Made by a program: the position numbers and the translations under genes
Shown: piece after piece, positions 21,218 to 33,377 of the stretch
Layout: every line of letters starts with the position of its first letter
Position numbering within the stretch: position 1 is the first letter of the stretch
The notes under the pieces: model-generated
What the model saw: only the letters and a program-made list of their open reading frames with translations
Database searches by the model: none
What the model was told of the DNA's origin: nothing
Assembly (NCBI RefSeq): GCF_013368755.1
Contig: NC_049564.1
Coordinates: 1,186,001 to 1,250,000, forward strand
Direction: 5' to 3'
From: Talaromyces rugulosus
Lineage: Eukaryota; Ascomycota; Eurotiomycetes; Eurotiales; Trichocomaceae
DNA length: 64,000 nt

Positions 21218-22776
21218 ATGGGAAACAACCCCTCCAAAAGCCCGGCGGGCGATCTGCAAGCTCCAGTGACCAATTCTCACAACACATCCGGGCACGAGCG
21301 AAAGGTCAATCGGCGGACTTCAATCAATGCGCTCTCCGGAACAAAAGCAACCGCTGCCGACCCTTCGGCGTCTAGGGAGAGCGCTACCGGACAGCCGGCA
21401 TCCCATGGCCAGAACACAGTTCAACAACGTTTACAGTCGCGCAAAGTACCTCAACCAGCACCTCGTATCCAAGAAATTCCCGACAAGTATGCCGGAAGAA
21501 AAGCCGAGGGCCGGTACCATCCCTCGACTGCTGTCGAAGCATCGAGTCCCAAGCAGGTTCCCTCAGCATCTGCCCGGCCTGCCGCCAGGAAAGATGCGCC
21601 AATAACCCCAGTCAACCAGCTAAATACATATTACGGATCGTCTCATCTTCAGAGGCCACCTCGGTTGCCTTTGCCCATCGGTGATGCAACTGCCACGCCC
21701 GGTTCACCGGTCATGGCTCCTACGGGTGCGCAGGTCGATTCCGTGCCCTTTGAAATAGACGACCAGGTTCCCCGAGCGTCGATTGCGTTAGATGATACAC
21801 ATATAGAGGACGAAGAGCTTGAAGATGAGTTGCAGTCGTATGCACTGGTTGACCCAGGCAAAGCTGTGCCAACCGCCATCCAGTGGAAAGCACCCGGAGA
21901 CAGAGTTTACGTCACGGGGACATTTGTCAACTGGGAGAAGAAATTCAGGCTGCACAAGAGGTATGTTATTTTTTTTTAAAAAAATAATATATCCTTTCCC
22001 CAAATCCTTCATTTTAGTTCGACTCGAAATTGGCCCCCTCCTGCTAACATCAGTGTGCTGTAGCGAGGCTGAACCAGGTACCATGTCAACCACCCTGCAC
22101 CTACGCCCAGGAACCCATCATCTCAAATTCATCGTTGATGGAGACATGAGAGCTTCGGATAATCTTCCCACTGCCGTCGATTTCACCAATCATCTAGTCA
22201 ATTACGTTGAAGTAATCGCAGATGAGATGCAAGGGCAGCGATCACGGCGTGAGAGCGATAGGGCAATGAAAAATGTCGTTCCTCCTGGTGTCCATCCTCC
22301 GCAGGTACTGCCTGAAACGTTAACGACGCAAGAAAAACAAGAAAATATTTATAGTGAAGGGGAGGAAGAGGGAGAGCCCGAAGAGGAGATCCCTGTAGGC
22401 GACTTTCGAGACACTTTACCTCCGTTCCTTGTCGATATAGACGCCGAGGACGAAGGCGCTGAATACCAACGAGCTGCGAATGTTATTGCCGATACTTCCA
22501 CACCACCGATTCTCCCTCTCTTTTTGGGAAGGTCAATATTGAACGGAACTACCCCCATGAAAGATGACAACAGTGTATTGAATTATCCCAACCATACGGT
22601 TTTGAATCATCTTGCAACAAGCAGTATCAAGAACGGAGTGCTGGCCACTAGTGTTACCACTCGTTACAAACGAAAGGCAAGTAATCGTTGATTGTGTCAT
22701 CCGAATATCCCAACTAACCTTTTCTCAGTATGTCACAACAATTCTGTACAAACCACCAAACGATGCAATGGAATAG
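21218..22776 (+). CDS. SNF1/AMPK beta subunit (GAL83/SIP2 type), 467 aa, 3 exons
   Basis: Exons 21218-21960, 22064-22676 and 22729-22776 close to 468 codons. The chosen start gives MGNNPSKSPAG, a typical N-myristoylation signal of this family. Residues up to about 200 are low complexity. The glycogen-binding CBM48 follows (PTAIQWKAPGDRVYVTGTFV...HHLKFIVDGDMRASD, about residues 215-310), and the C-terminal ASC domain ends the protein (TTRYKRK joined to YVTTILYKPPNDAM). The beta subunit scaffolds the SNF1 kinase and its gamma subunit and steers localisation and glucose-derepression signalling. The second intron uses a GCAAGT donor instead of GT. This is required to keep the conserved ASC motif in frame. 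Confidence 0.93.
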
Positions 22777-23525
22777 TAAAAGTCATTTGTTGTAGCGTGA
22801 AGCAATTTTCCACGACTTTGATTGCCGCATTTCCGGTTAGACAAAAAAAGTCTTGAAATCGTTGATCAAAGTGGTTTTGATTCTTCAGAGCATGACCAGC
22901 TTTACAGACTTTAACTCAGTATAAATTCACGTCATATGCTATCATTTTTCCTTCTGAAGGCTTTCATACACTTGAAAACTTTCTCCCCTCTTTTTTTTTT
23001 TTGGATCATTTTCAAGATTTGAAAACAGTTATATTTCAAAATTGTCCTCAAAGGCACTTGAGCTATGAGTTTGAGGATGAAGACATCATGCGCTATGATA
23101 AATGATTTATGGTATGGGCGGCAATTTTTCCTTTTCCCCAAAGGCTTTTTGACTTGATAGTCAAAATTCATTTCTTCTTTTGCCGGGTGTGATTTAAGAA
23201 CGGTTTCCAAAATATATCAATATGCTTTTCACTGGTAAATTAGTCCGAATGCTCTAGGATGTACCTGACACGGTGGTCATGAAACTTTCTTTTTTATTTG
23301 CTATGTCGACTGATCAATTGATCTCTTGCCTCTATACTTTCTATCGGGTCTTTGGGGTTGACTGGTGCTGATATAGACTGAGCTGTGTTGTTGAATAAAA
23401 TTATAGAGCGGTAGATAACTATACAATGTGAGATGTGATTATACATGTTGATACACAGAGCTATCAATCAATAAGCCCGAAGGGTAGCTCTTTTTTGCTT
23501 CTCTTTTTGCTTGCTTTCCAGCAGG
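22777..23525. other. Convergent intergenic region
   Basis: 749 bp AT-rich spacer between the AMPK beta and COQ8 stop codons. A short minus-strand ORF at 22932-23210 has no support. No RNA gene or repeat recognised. Confidence 0.5.
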
Positions 23526-25856
23526 CTAATTTGACTGCTTGCCCTTCTCTACCTCCTTCACAACAGACCAAAACAATTCTTTACAAGGTACTCGACTTTC
23601 CAACTTGGCACATAATAGGAAAGCACCGCTGAGTTTCCGATGCAAGCTATACGTCTCCTCCGGCGGAGGAGCCAATCGCTCGCGGAGCATAACGGGGATC
23701 AAGCTCCGGACACGATCTGTAATTGTTTGGTCGCGGAAATCGTACACATCAGGCGCAGAATCCCGGTAGGGCTCGGCAATCGTGATAATCGAATCAACAT
23801 GCGCATCGACCATGGCTTGAGATTCGTATCCCGTGAGATATCCGAGTTTCACGGACAGGTCTTTGCAGCGAGCCCTGTCATTACGCGCCGCGGCCACGAG
23901 CGTCTGGACGTACAGTTCGATGAATTCAGCTGGATACTCGCGCGAAGCACCGAAATCGAGTAGTTCGAGGCGGTTCTTCTCTGCGTTGAACAAAAAGTTG
24001 GTCCAGTTGGGGTCTGTTTGCATGAAGCGGAATTCGCAGATTTCGCGTAGACAGAGTCGAAGGATTTCTGTCCCGACCCAGTCGCGTTGCTCTTGAGTAA
24101 AAGTCTTGATTTTGGTGACGGCTATCCCATCCATGCGCTCCATAGTCAGGACCTGCTTCCCCGAAGCCTCGTGTATGACCTCTGGGACAACAAAGGAGGC
24201 CTGTTTATTGCCGAGTAATGCTCTGAACCGGTCGGCGCATTGGGCTTCACGGATGTAATCGCATTCCCAACCCAGCTCAGTGCGTGCATTAGAAATTGTC
24301 CGATCGAGAAAGAGGCCCTTGGGAAGAAGACGAGATGCAGTGAGAAGGATGGATAAGTTGTTCAAATCCGAGTCTATAGAATCAGCCACACCGGGATATT
24401 GGATTTTCACAGCCACACGTCGTCCGTCTTTGAGGACTGCCCCGTGTACCTGACCTATCGAGGCAGCCGCCATGGGCACTTCTTCAAAGGATTCGAATAG
24501 TTCTCTCCAATTAGCACCCAGGTTGTCAACGAGAACCGTGTCCCGCTGCGATTGCGGCATGTAGTCTGCCCGGTCTTGAACCCGTTGCAGGACGACTGCA
24601 ATTGACTCAGGCAGCATTTGCGAGTCTACAGCGTGTTAGAATAATGTTGGCTCGAAGCAATATACTCAAACCGACCTTGTAAGCTCATCATTTGGCCTAG
24701 TTTTAGAGCTGCGCCTCTCATTTTGGATAGTTTCGCAACTAGACGTTCCATGTTACCTGCACTGAACATGATCGATCCGTTGCTTTCATCTTTGCTACCA
24801 GTCGCCCTTCGTAAAGTCTCGCCGACAGCACCAAAAGCCATCGAAGTAGCTAGTCCTCCGTATTGCCATAGTCTACCTAAGCGGGTAGAAGGAACGCGTG
24901 ACTCCAACATCTGGTAGCTGGGGCTAGCAGTTGGTATATCGTTGTTCTTTTGACTAGTCAGCTCAGAATTCAGGCTTGAAAAGTAGATATCGACATACTT
25001 CCAATTCCCGAGACAATGGTTCAAGGATTTCAGAGACTGATTCATTCTTCTCATTCTGTAAAATCGAATCTTGAGTAGCCTCGATTTTGCTTCGCACGTC
25101 AGGGTTTTGAGAGTACTCAACCGGTCTATGCTCCGGAAGATGAGATTTGACGCCGGCCAGATGCGGTCGCTTTTCCTTGGATAACAATAAATTTGCAACC
25201 CTTGGGCTATGAAATACGCTCTGCAAGATCTCGTCAGGTGGCCCTTCATGCTCACTTGTTTGCGAATGAAAAACATCCGGATTTATATTTTTGTCAACAT
25301 CATGTTGGCTACCCTGTTGTTGTGTCGTGCTCGTGGCTGCAGGTAATTTGAGCTCTGGAACATTCGAGGGAACGGATTTTGATTTTTGTGATGGCCGATA
25401 AAAGGTTTCTTGCGCCTGGCTGATGATCAAGTCATCGGGTTTCCCGTCTACATTATGAACGGCTTGTTCCTGGGGAACCTGATGCGCAGATTGATCTCTC
25501 GGCTTTTCAGCCTCCGCGCCGGTATTTGCCTCCTTTGTTCCACCTGTAAAAGGTTGTCCGGCGTTTTGTCCATATTGCGCAGCGCTTTCTCGGGCTTTCT
25601 GGGCCGTTTGCGAATATCCCGAGGTTTCCGCGTCCGACGACGAAGGCTGTGGCGCTTCGTTAAACCGCTGGAAAATGGCGGAAGCTGCCTGTGCAGTAAC
25701 TATGAGGCTGTTGCCTTTGTCTCTGAGTCCTTCTGTCAGCGACGATGTACGCGTGTAGACATCCAACTGCTGTCGGCGAGCGGCAATGTGTTTGCCAGAG
25801 ATGGATTTGGCGGCGCCCAGGAATTGGGCAGCGTCTAAAAGACGCTTACCCGCCAT
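23526..25856 (-). CDS. coq8: COQ8/ABC1 atypical kinase of ubiquinone biosynthesis, 730 aa, 3 exons
   Basis: Exons 24999-25856, 24676-24910 and 23526-24625 close to 731 codons. An ATG at 25856 gives MAGKRLLDAAQFLG. The first 290 residues are variable and carry a likely mitochondrial presequence. The UbiB core starts in exon 2: MLESRVPSTRLGRLWQYGGL, then KLSKMRGAALKLGQMMSLQ with the diagnostic KxGQ motif. Exon 3 has the Ala-rich loop AAASIGQVHGA in place of a kinase P-loop, AVKIQYPGV and LLDFGASREY (DFG). COQ8 supports assembly of the CoQ synthesis complex at the inner mitochondrial membrane. The first intron could be mis-set by a short acceptor near 24953, but only the acceptor before 24910 keeps the frame. 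Confidence 0.93.
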
Positions 25857-26072
25857 TTCAAAACTTTTTAGCACCAGTTAAACTGGAAGCATATTGAAAA
25901 ATGGAAGTGGATCAATTTCAATTGAATCAGAAGTTAAAAAAAGACCGAGTACATTCATCCAAGCTATTCGTACATTTTCTGCCCTTGAGCTCCGCCTTCA
26001 CGCCATGCACATCGCCCCACCCAAGACGAAGCATCAAACGACTTTCTACATATTTTCTACATAATCACCGTG
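25857..26072. promoter_or_regulatory. Bidirectional promoter of COQ8 and UreF
   Basis: 216 bp between divergent start codons, so promoter elements for both genes must be here or within their leaders. Confidence 0.5.
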
Positions 26073-27071
26073 ATGTCTTCTAACGCTAATCTCAACGGAA
26101 TGAGCCCTGTGGAGCTCGAAAGTGAGATAACTGAGCTTGAGCTTCGATTAAAAGATGCCCGCAGCAGATTACAAGATGCCGGCAAACTCTCTATCAGGAA
26201 TCTTTCCATGGACCATCGTATGTTTCTTACTAGTCAGAAAACCCTGGATCTAAACTCAACAAGTGACAATTTTTGAGTCTTAGAAGACACCAACAAGAAC
26301 ACGCAACTTCCGTCATTCCTGCATCCACTTTTGTTGATCTGTGACACAGCCTTACCCTTGGGTTCGTTCGCCTATTCCAGCGGTCTCGAGTCATTCATTG
26401 CACACAACAAAGTTTCTTCAACGCAAAATACTCAGTCAGCATCGTTTCAAAGATTTCTCAAACTGTCAATTGCTTCTGTATCCAGCACTTCTTTACCATA
26501 TCTCTTGGAGGCTTATCGCTTCCCAGGGGAGCTTGAAAGATTAGACAATGATTTCGATGCTTCAACACCTTGCACGGTAGCACGAAGAGCCAGCGTTGCT
26601 CAGGGTAGGGCACTATTGAACGTGTGGGAAAAGTCCTTTCGCATGACTTATTCCCGTCGCACTCATACGATTGATCCCTCCACAACTATATCCGCCGTAG
26701 CGGCCATCGAAAACTTTTCCCAAGCCTTGAAATCTGGTGGGTTTGATGACGAACTTCTGGGTCCAAATGGTCATTTCGCTCCATTATGGGGCACATTCTG
26801 CTCTGCAGTGGGCATCGATATCAACCTAGCAGCCTATACTTTCATGTTGAATCATGCAAAGGCTGTTTTGAGTGCATCGGTGCGCGCATCTGTCATGGGA
26901 CCTTACCAAGCACAAAGCATTTTGGCTAGCGATCAGCTCCGTGACTCACTAAATAACAGGATACAAGCTGAATACCATACCAAAACCGAGGATGCTGGTC
27001 AGGTAGCTCCAGTACTCGACTTATGGGTGGGTAGGCACGAGTTGCTGTACAGCAGGATATTCAATTCGTGA
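26073..27071 (+). CDS. Urease accessory protein UreF, 310 aa, 2 exons
   Basis: Exons 26073-26217 and 26284-27071 (donor GTATGT, acceptor TTAG, phase 1) close to 311 codons. Residues 1-45 are a fungal coiled-coil-like extension (VELESEITELELRLKDARSRL). The UreF core starts at LICDTALPLGSFAYSSGLESFIAH, the family signature for the substrate-side helix bundle, and continues with ARRASVAQGRALLNVW and GHFAPLWGTFCSAVGID. UreF works with UreD/H and the GTPase UreG to load nickel and carbamylate the urease active site. No other urease gene is in the window. Confidence 0.93.
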
Positions 27072-27539
27072 AATGATCGAATGCAACAAAACCTACCAAC
27101 GAAAACCAGGAGCCTACAACCAAAGAAGCTTAGAGTTGAAACAATCCTACTCTTACATTTTGCAAATACAATAGCGTTACATCCAGATGACAAGATCGCC
27201 ATATTAACGCCCCAACTGGTAACCAAAAGCATTTCCATCTCCTTTCCGGTTGAGCAATGTCGCTCCCAGCGACAAAACAACGCCAACACCACCACCCTCA
27301 GAAAAAAAAACCTCCCACAAAAGGAATAGGACAGGATGAAAGGCGAGAAAATGAATCATAAAGGATTGCCAAACACCAATCGCTTGCAAATCCCATAAAA
27401 CAACATAATGCTAACAGAAAATTCATAATAATAAGCCGTGCGTTGTGCCTTTTACAAAAGACGGTACTGAAAACAAATAGTGTACAATTCTAAAAGGAAC
27501 AAGTTGTGGGACAGTAGCCACAATGTGCTTGGTCGTCAC
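27072..27539. other. Convergent intergenic region, 3' UTRs
   Basis: 468 bp between the UreF and BRE1 stop codons. Nothing recognised. Confidence 0.5.
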
Positions 27540-30052
27540 TCAAAGCGTGATATGCATATGATCATTGCTTCCGAACGATTTGTTGCAATTTGGACACTTC
27601 CGGGACCGCGAAACCTGTCGTTCTTCTACACAATCCTTGCAAAAGACATGTCCGCAAGTCTTGATGACTGTGTCTTTGAAGTTCCGTCGACACACGGTGC
27701 AAAGTGCAAGACTCTATATGCATATTAGTCGCTGTTCAAAAATCTTTGTATGGTGGCTACTTACCCTCAGCATTTCGTACTCCGAAGAGGAGTTACCAAG
27801 AGACTTTGTTTTCCAGTTTTCGAGACTCTTCGTTGTGTCGGCGAGGGACGATTTCAGACTCTCAATTTCGGTTTCGGCTTTTCTACAAGCCGATGTGGCG
27901 TTGGATAGCGAAGAGTCCTTGGTTGTTGCCATGGTCTTGAGTTCCGCGACTTGTGCTTTAAGGCCTTCAACAATGATGCTGCTTTCGTTACCTTGCTGCT
28001 GTAAAGCACGGTACTTGGTTGAAACCGAGTTTAGGGCCTCTTTTCTCTCCGAAAGTTGCTTTTCCAAGTTCATCACAAGCTGACGAGTAGCAGACTCTGC
28101 ATCTTTGAGTTGGGAGATGATGTCGGAACTCTTAGAGTTCTGTAGCCTCAAAGTGCGCACCTCAGCATCTCGAGCTTCTTTACTTTTCATAGCAGCAAAG
28201 TACTTCTGGTCAGCCTTGGCCTTTTCTGCCACTAATCGTTGAGTCTTCTCTTCCAAAGCGCTGAAGTCCGTTGTCTTCTGCATGGCTAGAGTCGAATACT
28301 TCTTGCATACAGTTTGCATAGAAGTGAGTTCCGTGTTGAGAAGTGAATATTGGCGTTCAAGGCTTTGATATTTTGCGCGCAATTCCTCTATTGGTAATTC
28401 TTCCGCGGAAGACTCCTTTGAAGCGTCGACCTGGATTCGCGACCTTTCCAACTCCGATTCTAGCGCTGTTATCTGTGCCTCTCTTGCAGCGGCCAGCTCT
28501 CGAACTTTCTCCACGGCCGTTCTTTCTTGGTCCTGCGCGGCCTTTCTCATTTGCTGATCGGCAAGGAGTTCATCTCGAGCATTTCTGATTCTTGCGAGGT
28601 CTGTTTCGGCTTTTTGCAACTGGGCATCCTTTTCTTCCACTTCTTTTTGCTTTTCGGCATCCATCTGGTTTCGGTAAGCAGTTCGCTCCGCCTGAAGCTT
28701 CTCTGCTTCCTGCCTCAGCTGAACATTTAATGCTTCAAGGTGGTTGATGCGCTTAATGACGTCTTCGTGCTGGGATTTGAACTGTTTGAAGAGGGCAGTG
28801 TTGGCATAATCGTCGTCCGTAAGTCTCGAGTTCTAATATGCTATATGTCAGGTATGTTCTGAGACAGGGATTTTTCCAAAGAGATCTTACTAACCTTAAC
28901 CGTTAGGGAAGTGACCTGGCTCGTCAGTTTCGCATTTTCGGCTTCAAGGACCTCCAGCTGTTCTCGTTGTTTCTGCGAAACGGCCATTGCCTTGTTGTAG
29001 GTTTCTTCTAAGCCTGTGTTCTTTTCGGGGGCAGGACCAGAACCATTGACTGGCGAGCTTTCTTCACGACCTACAGAGGATGAACCATCACCGCCAGGGC
29101 GTTGGGCACCGAGAAGATATTGTTTTTCGAGCTTGGCAACCGTCAAGCTCCTTGCTCGATCTAGCTTCTTTTCGGCCATCATATAACGAAGAGATGCCTC
29201 TTCTAATTGCTCTTCAAATTGCTGTCTTTCCGATAAGGCTTTTTCGAGTTCGGTTATCGAAACTTTCTCTTCGGCCAACTTCTTTGCCAGTTTGCTCTGC
29301 AGTTCTGAAACTTCCGCAGTCGCCTTTGGTGAAGTAGAAATCAACCTAGAAATCGTCTCCTTTATGTCGTCGGACCGATCTTTTAGATGCTTTTTGAACT
29401 TGTCATCATCGTCAAACAATAGCGAAGTGCGAAAGGGCGGATGATCTGTGAACCAAGTCAGAGGATTTTTAAACAGTCAACAAGTGCTATGATGTCCCCA
29501 CGAACCTTTGGCTTGTATATCCGAATCGCTAACCAGTATCTTGACTTCATCGATCAACTAGATAGATTGCCAGGTTAGACACACTCAACAATTAATACCC
29601 AATAAATCAGCCTTACCTGCTTGAACCATGCATCTATTATTCGAAGGTGATCTTGATGGAAAGTGGCTGTTTTCGTCATTTCTTTGACCTTGGTTTCCAG
29701 TGTAACCTTTTCCCGCTTGAATTCTTGCATTTGACGCCATATAGCATCTTTGGTAAAGCGCTGTATTAATCACGCGTTAGCAACATTCTATTCCTTTGCT
29801 TCTTTGACGATCCCGAAGAAAAATCAAATTCGTTCGATGCAGGATGCGTCTTGCGACAATGTAACTCACGTCCAAATCGTCCTTCCACGGCATGTCCGCG
29901 TCCGGATGAGGCTTGTTTCCGTTGATGGAAGTTGCCTGTTTTTTCAACGGAGGCGTGACATCACTTTGGTCGTGGCCAGCAGGTCTCTTCCGGTCTTCCA
30001 TCTTGATGAGACCGGACTCAGACGTAACGGGGGTTGCTTCAACGGTCGGCAT
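27540..30052 (-). CDS. bre1: E3 ubiquitin ligase BRE1 (histone H2B), 723 aa, 6 exons
   Basis: Exons 29870-30052, 29617-29760, 29506-29557, 28895-29445, 27765-28832 and 27540-27713 close to 724 codons. Early blocks MEDRKRPAGHDQSDVTPPLKKQ and DAIWRQMQEFKREK match fungal BRE1. Residues about 60-650 are nearly continuous coiled coil (many Glu/Lys/Leu heptads), including LFDDDDKFKKHLKDRSDD. The C-terminal RING finger is complete: CTVCRRNF, CGHVFCKDC and CPNC (C3HC4 spacing). With RAD6, BRE1 monoubiquitinates histone H2B, a mark that precedes H3K4/K79 methylation. It is divergent from BDP1, another transcription factor gene. Long ORFs on the opposite strand are shadows of the coiled coil. Confidence 0.95.
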
Positions 30053-30452
30053 CAGTGGCTAACACGACTTGTGGGGTGGAAAAAGTCGCTTCAAACCAGC
30101 CAGGACGATGCGCTGTATGAGAAATATCCTGCCGCAGTCACAGGCAAGCAGCAGCTGGGTGGTTTGCAAGGGATCGTAGGAGGGAGTCGAAATAAGCAAA
30201 GAAGACACCACCTCCACGAACAGGAGGATTTTCGACTTGGGCCCTTCCTTAGCGCCTCCCTAGCGCCGGGTCACGTGATTCAGCCCACTTGTTCTTCTCC
30301 GCAGCCTCGCAAAAGTCATCGCTGCCTGCAAGTCACATCCGGACCACGAAAAGTAACTTACAGAGCCAGATACCGCAAATCCGAGATCTCAGGCTCGGCT
30401 ACAGTCTTTGAATTCGCAACGATGTGACTGGAAGTTTATCTCTTGCACCAAA
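30053..30452. promoter_or_regulatory. Bidirectional promoter of BRE1 and BDP1
   Basis: 400 bp between divergent starts, including a TCACGTGA palindrome at 30272-30279, which is an E-box-like (CACGTG) site. Which factor uses it is unknown. Confidence 0.5.
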
Positions 30453-32245
30453 ATGAAGTCGTTCACAAGTTCTGCGATTAGTGAGTCATCTCCACCCCGC
30501 ATCGGGATAAACATAGCCTTATATTTTTTTTTTCACTCTTAGATAAGTCGGGCAAGAAATTCGCACCAAAGGCTCCTGCTCGCCGTCCTGCAGCAGCATC
30601 AAAACCTGCAGCGCCAGCACCAAAACCCAATCCCGATATCGAAAATCAAAATGCGCCTACTGTGCCGCAACCCGAAGCAGGCCATGCCGCCGCGGGGGCC
30701 TTGGTTGCAGATCCCCCAATAGAAAAACCAAGCGATTCCCAGTTGTCTCAAACCGTCGAACCGCCAGCTCCTACCTCCGTGCCTGTATCACAGCCCAAAC
30801 CCGTCCCGTCCGTCCCAGTTCTTAAAACTAGTGGCCAGCCTCAAAAGAAGCGTGATGCCGTTGGAAAGGCCGTCCCGATTCCTATTCCGATCCCGAAACC
30901 AAGGCGGGCCACAGCGTTACCGACTCCTACTACGGAAACTTCGTCTTCTAAAGCACGGGTTACCTCTAATGTACCACAAACCGACGCTCCACCAGCAAGG
31001 CAGAGTACCGAAGAGACGGCTTTACGGGAGAGAGATATCAATAACTTGGGCCAAGTGCAGCAGTCGTATAATGATTACAATGATGAAACGACTCCTCAAC
31101 AACTATCCACGGCACAAAATCGGCTCCCAGAGTTGGATGAACCGACAGGAAATGTGGAAACCAATAATGTCGATTTAGACTCAACGTTGGAACCTCTTCG
31201 AACTGACGAATCTTCCGTTACTCCAGTCTCTAGAGAAGCATCTCACGCGGAGGAAAATGGCTCTGCCACAACTGTCCCAAAGAAAGGGCGAAAGCCACCC
31301 ACAGCACCGCGAAAAACCAAGAGAACTGGTGCGGAACCTCAGGTGAAAAAACAGCGCACCAAAAGGAAGCGGGAAGCAACTCCCGAAGAGTCGGAAGCTG
31401 TTGAAATTGCTCCGACGGTTATAAAGATGTCAGAGCTGTGCCGAGATCTTCGGACCGGCAAAAAATCCAAACGAGAAGTAGAACTACGCGGTCTTGAATC
31501 TGCGGAAGCAGAGCGCAAACAAAGGGCTAAAGATGACTCGCGTAATTCTGTTTCTACGGTCAAACAGCAATCGGAGAACAATGAAACCGGCGCCGACAAT
31601 CCTGAATCAACTCCACAGAAGAATCAGTCCGGACCACGAATGAGAATTGTCAACGGCGAGATCGTCATTGATAACGAGTCTCTACAGGTGGATCGACGAG
31701 CCGACTTGGAATCTAGCCATATGGAAGACGTGTTAGAGAGTCGGCTTAGCAGGAAAATAAATCAGGCCTCTTATGGAAAGCGAACAAAGGCAGAATCGTG
31801 GGATGAGGAGATGACCGATTTGTTTTATCGCGGCCTACGAATGTTTGGTACGGATTTCATGATGATCAGCAAAATGTTTCCAGGAAGATCTCGCCGCCAG
31901 ATCAAGTTGAAATTCAACAACGAAGAACGCCGAGACCCCGAAAGGATCAAAAGTACATTAATGGGACCTCCTGAAGCCGTCGATATTCAATCATACTCGG
32001 AAATGACGAATACTGTATATGAAGACCCCCAACTTATACAGCAGGAATTGGACGAGGATAAGAAACGAATCGAGGAGCAACATGCAAAAGAAAAACTTGC
32101 ACAGGAGGACCTTCTCCGCAATCCCGGCGGTCCTTCTGGCGACGCAAATGTCGCACAAAGTGTTGAGAAGCCCGCTCGTTCGAAGAAACAGACTTCTGCT
32201 TCCAAGAATGTCTATTGGGGAAAGGAAGAGATTCTTAATGATTAG
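30453..32245 (+). CDS. bdp1: TFIIIB subunit B'' (BDP1), SANT domain, 576 aa, 2 exons
   Basis: Exon 1 is 28 nt (30453-30480, MKSFTSSAI), and exon 2 is 30543-32245. Together they make 577 codons. Early residues NKSGKKFAPKAPARRP are the conserved fungal BDP1 start. The middle is disordered and rich in Pro, Thr, Lys and Glu. Near residue 420 lies the extended SANT/Myb domain: RTKAESWDEEMTDLFYRGL, FGTDFMMISKMFPGRSRRQ, IKLKFNNEERRDP. BDP1 completes TFIIIB at Pol III promoters. The same window has a 5S gene that would depend on it. An acidic/basic tail follows the SANT domain. Confidence 0.93.
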
Positions 32246-32480
32246 GGGTTACGGCCTTTATTTTTACGAAGTCACAAAAGGGCGGGTTGGTCATTATTGG
32301 TAACGCACCAGTTCGAAGGCGCATTTGGCTTTAATACCCTATAGAGGTGCTATGGGCGTTTATGGTTTTGGCTTTGTACTAATATATTCATTTAATGTTA
32401 CTTGCTATGCTCCTATGAGCGCCAACATTGAAAATTATCTTCTTGATAAAAAGTGCACGCAACCGGGCTAAAACTTCCTA
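32246..32480. other. Convergent intergenic region
   Basis: 235 bp between the BDP1 and SARAF stop codons. Nothing recognised. Confidence 0.5.
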
Positions 32481-33377
32481 TCACCGTCTTTGGGTCGACC
32501 CAAAGCCCGTACTGGGACTAGTTGAGGAGAACCCTGACGAACGCCTTGAGCTGCCCTCCCCCGGATCTGTCTGAAACGAGCTCGATCCTCTCGATCTTCG
32601 CCCCATTGCGTAGCCCGCTGCACCGCCGGTGGTAGCACCGGTAGCAGCGCCAGTCCAGAATCCTGGTCTAGAAGACGAGCTGGAAGTAGACGGCTTCCAA
32701 TGAGTATCGGGATTGTAATCATAAGGCGGAGGAGGATCTCTCGGATCGTCCCACCCGCCGCCACCACCACCACCACCTGGTCCTCGCGGGCGTCTACGGC
32801 GGTTGCTTCCTCTCCGTCTAGGATTGCTGCTGTTGTCACATAACGTAAATAGGACCAAGACGAGAATAACAAACAATACTAGCCAGACCACCCAGCCCAG
32901 TGAACTCGTCGATGGCTTGTCGTTAGTCGTACCATGCTTAGCATAATGGTGTCCATAACGCTTTTTGCCTTCGTCGGTCAGCAGAAGACGATACTCCACG
33001 CCACAACTCCCTTTGAGGACCCATGGATCGTTAGAGTCTCGGTAGCCCTCGCATATCACGTTGGTAGAGCCCAGCTTGAATTCGGCTGGTAGAGATGCAG
33101 TGCAGGTCCATTCAACGTCCTCTTCGTCGTATGCATGGCCTTGGTTTGTGCAGCGCATGGTGTCGATCGAGTATAGTTTGCAGATGCTGGATGATGGGCC
33201 GACGCATTTTAACTGCGGGACAGGAGACACGCGACGGTGAGAGGTCATACGGCCTCCATGTAGAGTGAGAGTTTGCACATTGGACAGAAGAATGGCATCT
33301 TGCCCAGGTGCCGCAGCGAATGCGAGGGAGAGTAGAGTGAAACAGAAAGGGAGATAGTTAACAAGGATGGCTTGCAT
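32481..33377 (-). CDS. SARAF-like regulator of store-operated calcium entry, 298 aa
   Basis: Single exon. A signal peptide is evident (MQAILVNYLPFCFTLLSLAFAAAPG). A luminal Cys-containing domain follows with LKCVGPSSSICKLYSIDTMRC and GHAYDEEDVEWTCTASLP, then CEGYRDSNDPWVLKGSCGVEY, the conserved core of SARAF/TMEM66. One transmembrane segment (about residues 166-186, WVVWLVLFVILVLVLFTLC) precedes a cytosolic tail of Arg, poly-Gly, Pro and Ser. The order matches animal SARAF, an ER membrane protein that slows store-operated Ca2+ entry. Fungi lack Orai/STIM in the animal form, so the fungal role is uncertain. Confidence 0.88.
   Translation of the reverse strand: MQAILVNYLPFCFTLLSLAFAAAPGQDAILLSNVQTLTLHGGRMTSHRRVSPVPQLKCVGPSSSICKLYSIDTMRCTNQGHAYDEEDVEWTCTASLPAEFKLGSTNVICEGYRDSNDPWVLKGSCGVEYRLLLTDEGKKRYGHHYAKHGTTNDKPSTSSLGWVVWLVLFVILVLVLFTLCDNSSNPRRRGSNRRRRPRGPGGGGGGGGWDDPRDPPPPYDYNPDTHWKPSTSSSSSRPGFWTGAATGATTGGAAGYAMGRRSRGSSSFQTDPGEGSSRRSSGFSSTSPSTGFGSTQRR

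Noticed and set aside
24911..24998. Shorter COQ8 first intron ending at the TGACTAG near 24954
   Set aside because: It puts exon 2 out of frame. Only the CCAG acceptor before 24910 keeps the KxGQ region in phase.
27565..28083. 172-aa + strand frame
   Set aside because: Shadow of the BRE1 coiled-coil and RING exons.
29750..30427. 225-aa + strand frame
   Set aside because: Overlaps BRE1 exons 1-2 and the BRE1/BDP1 promoter. No recognisable domain.
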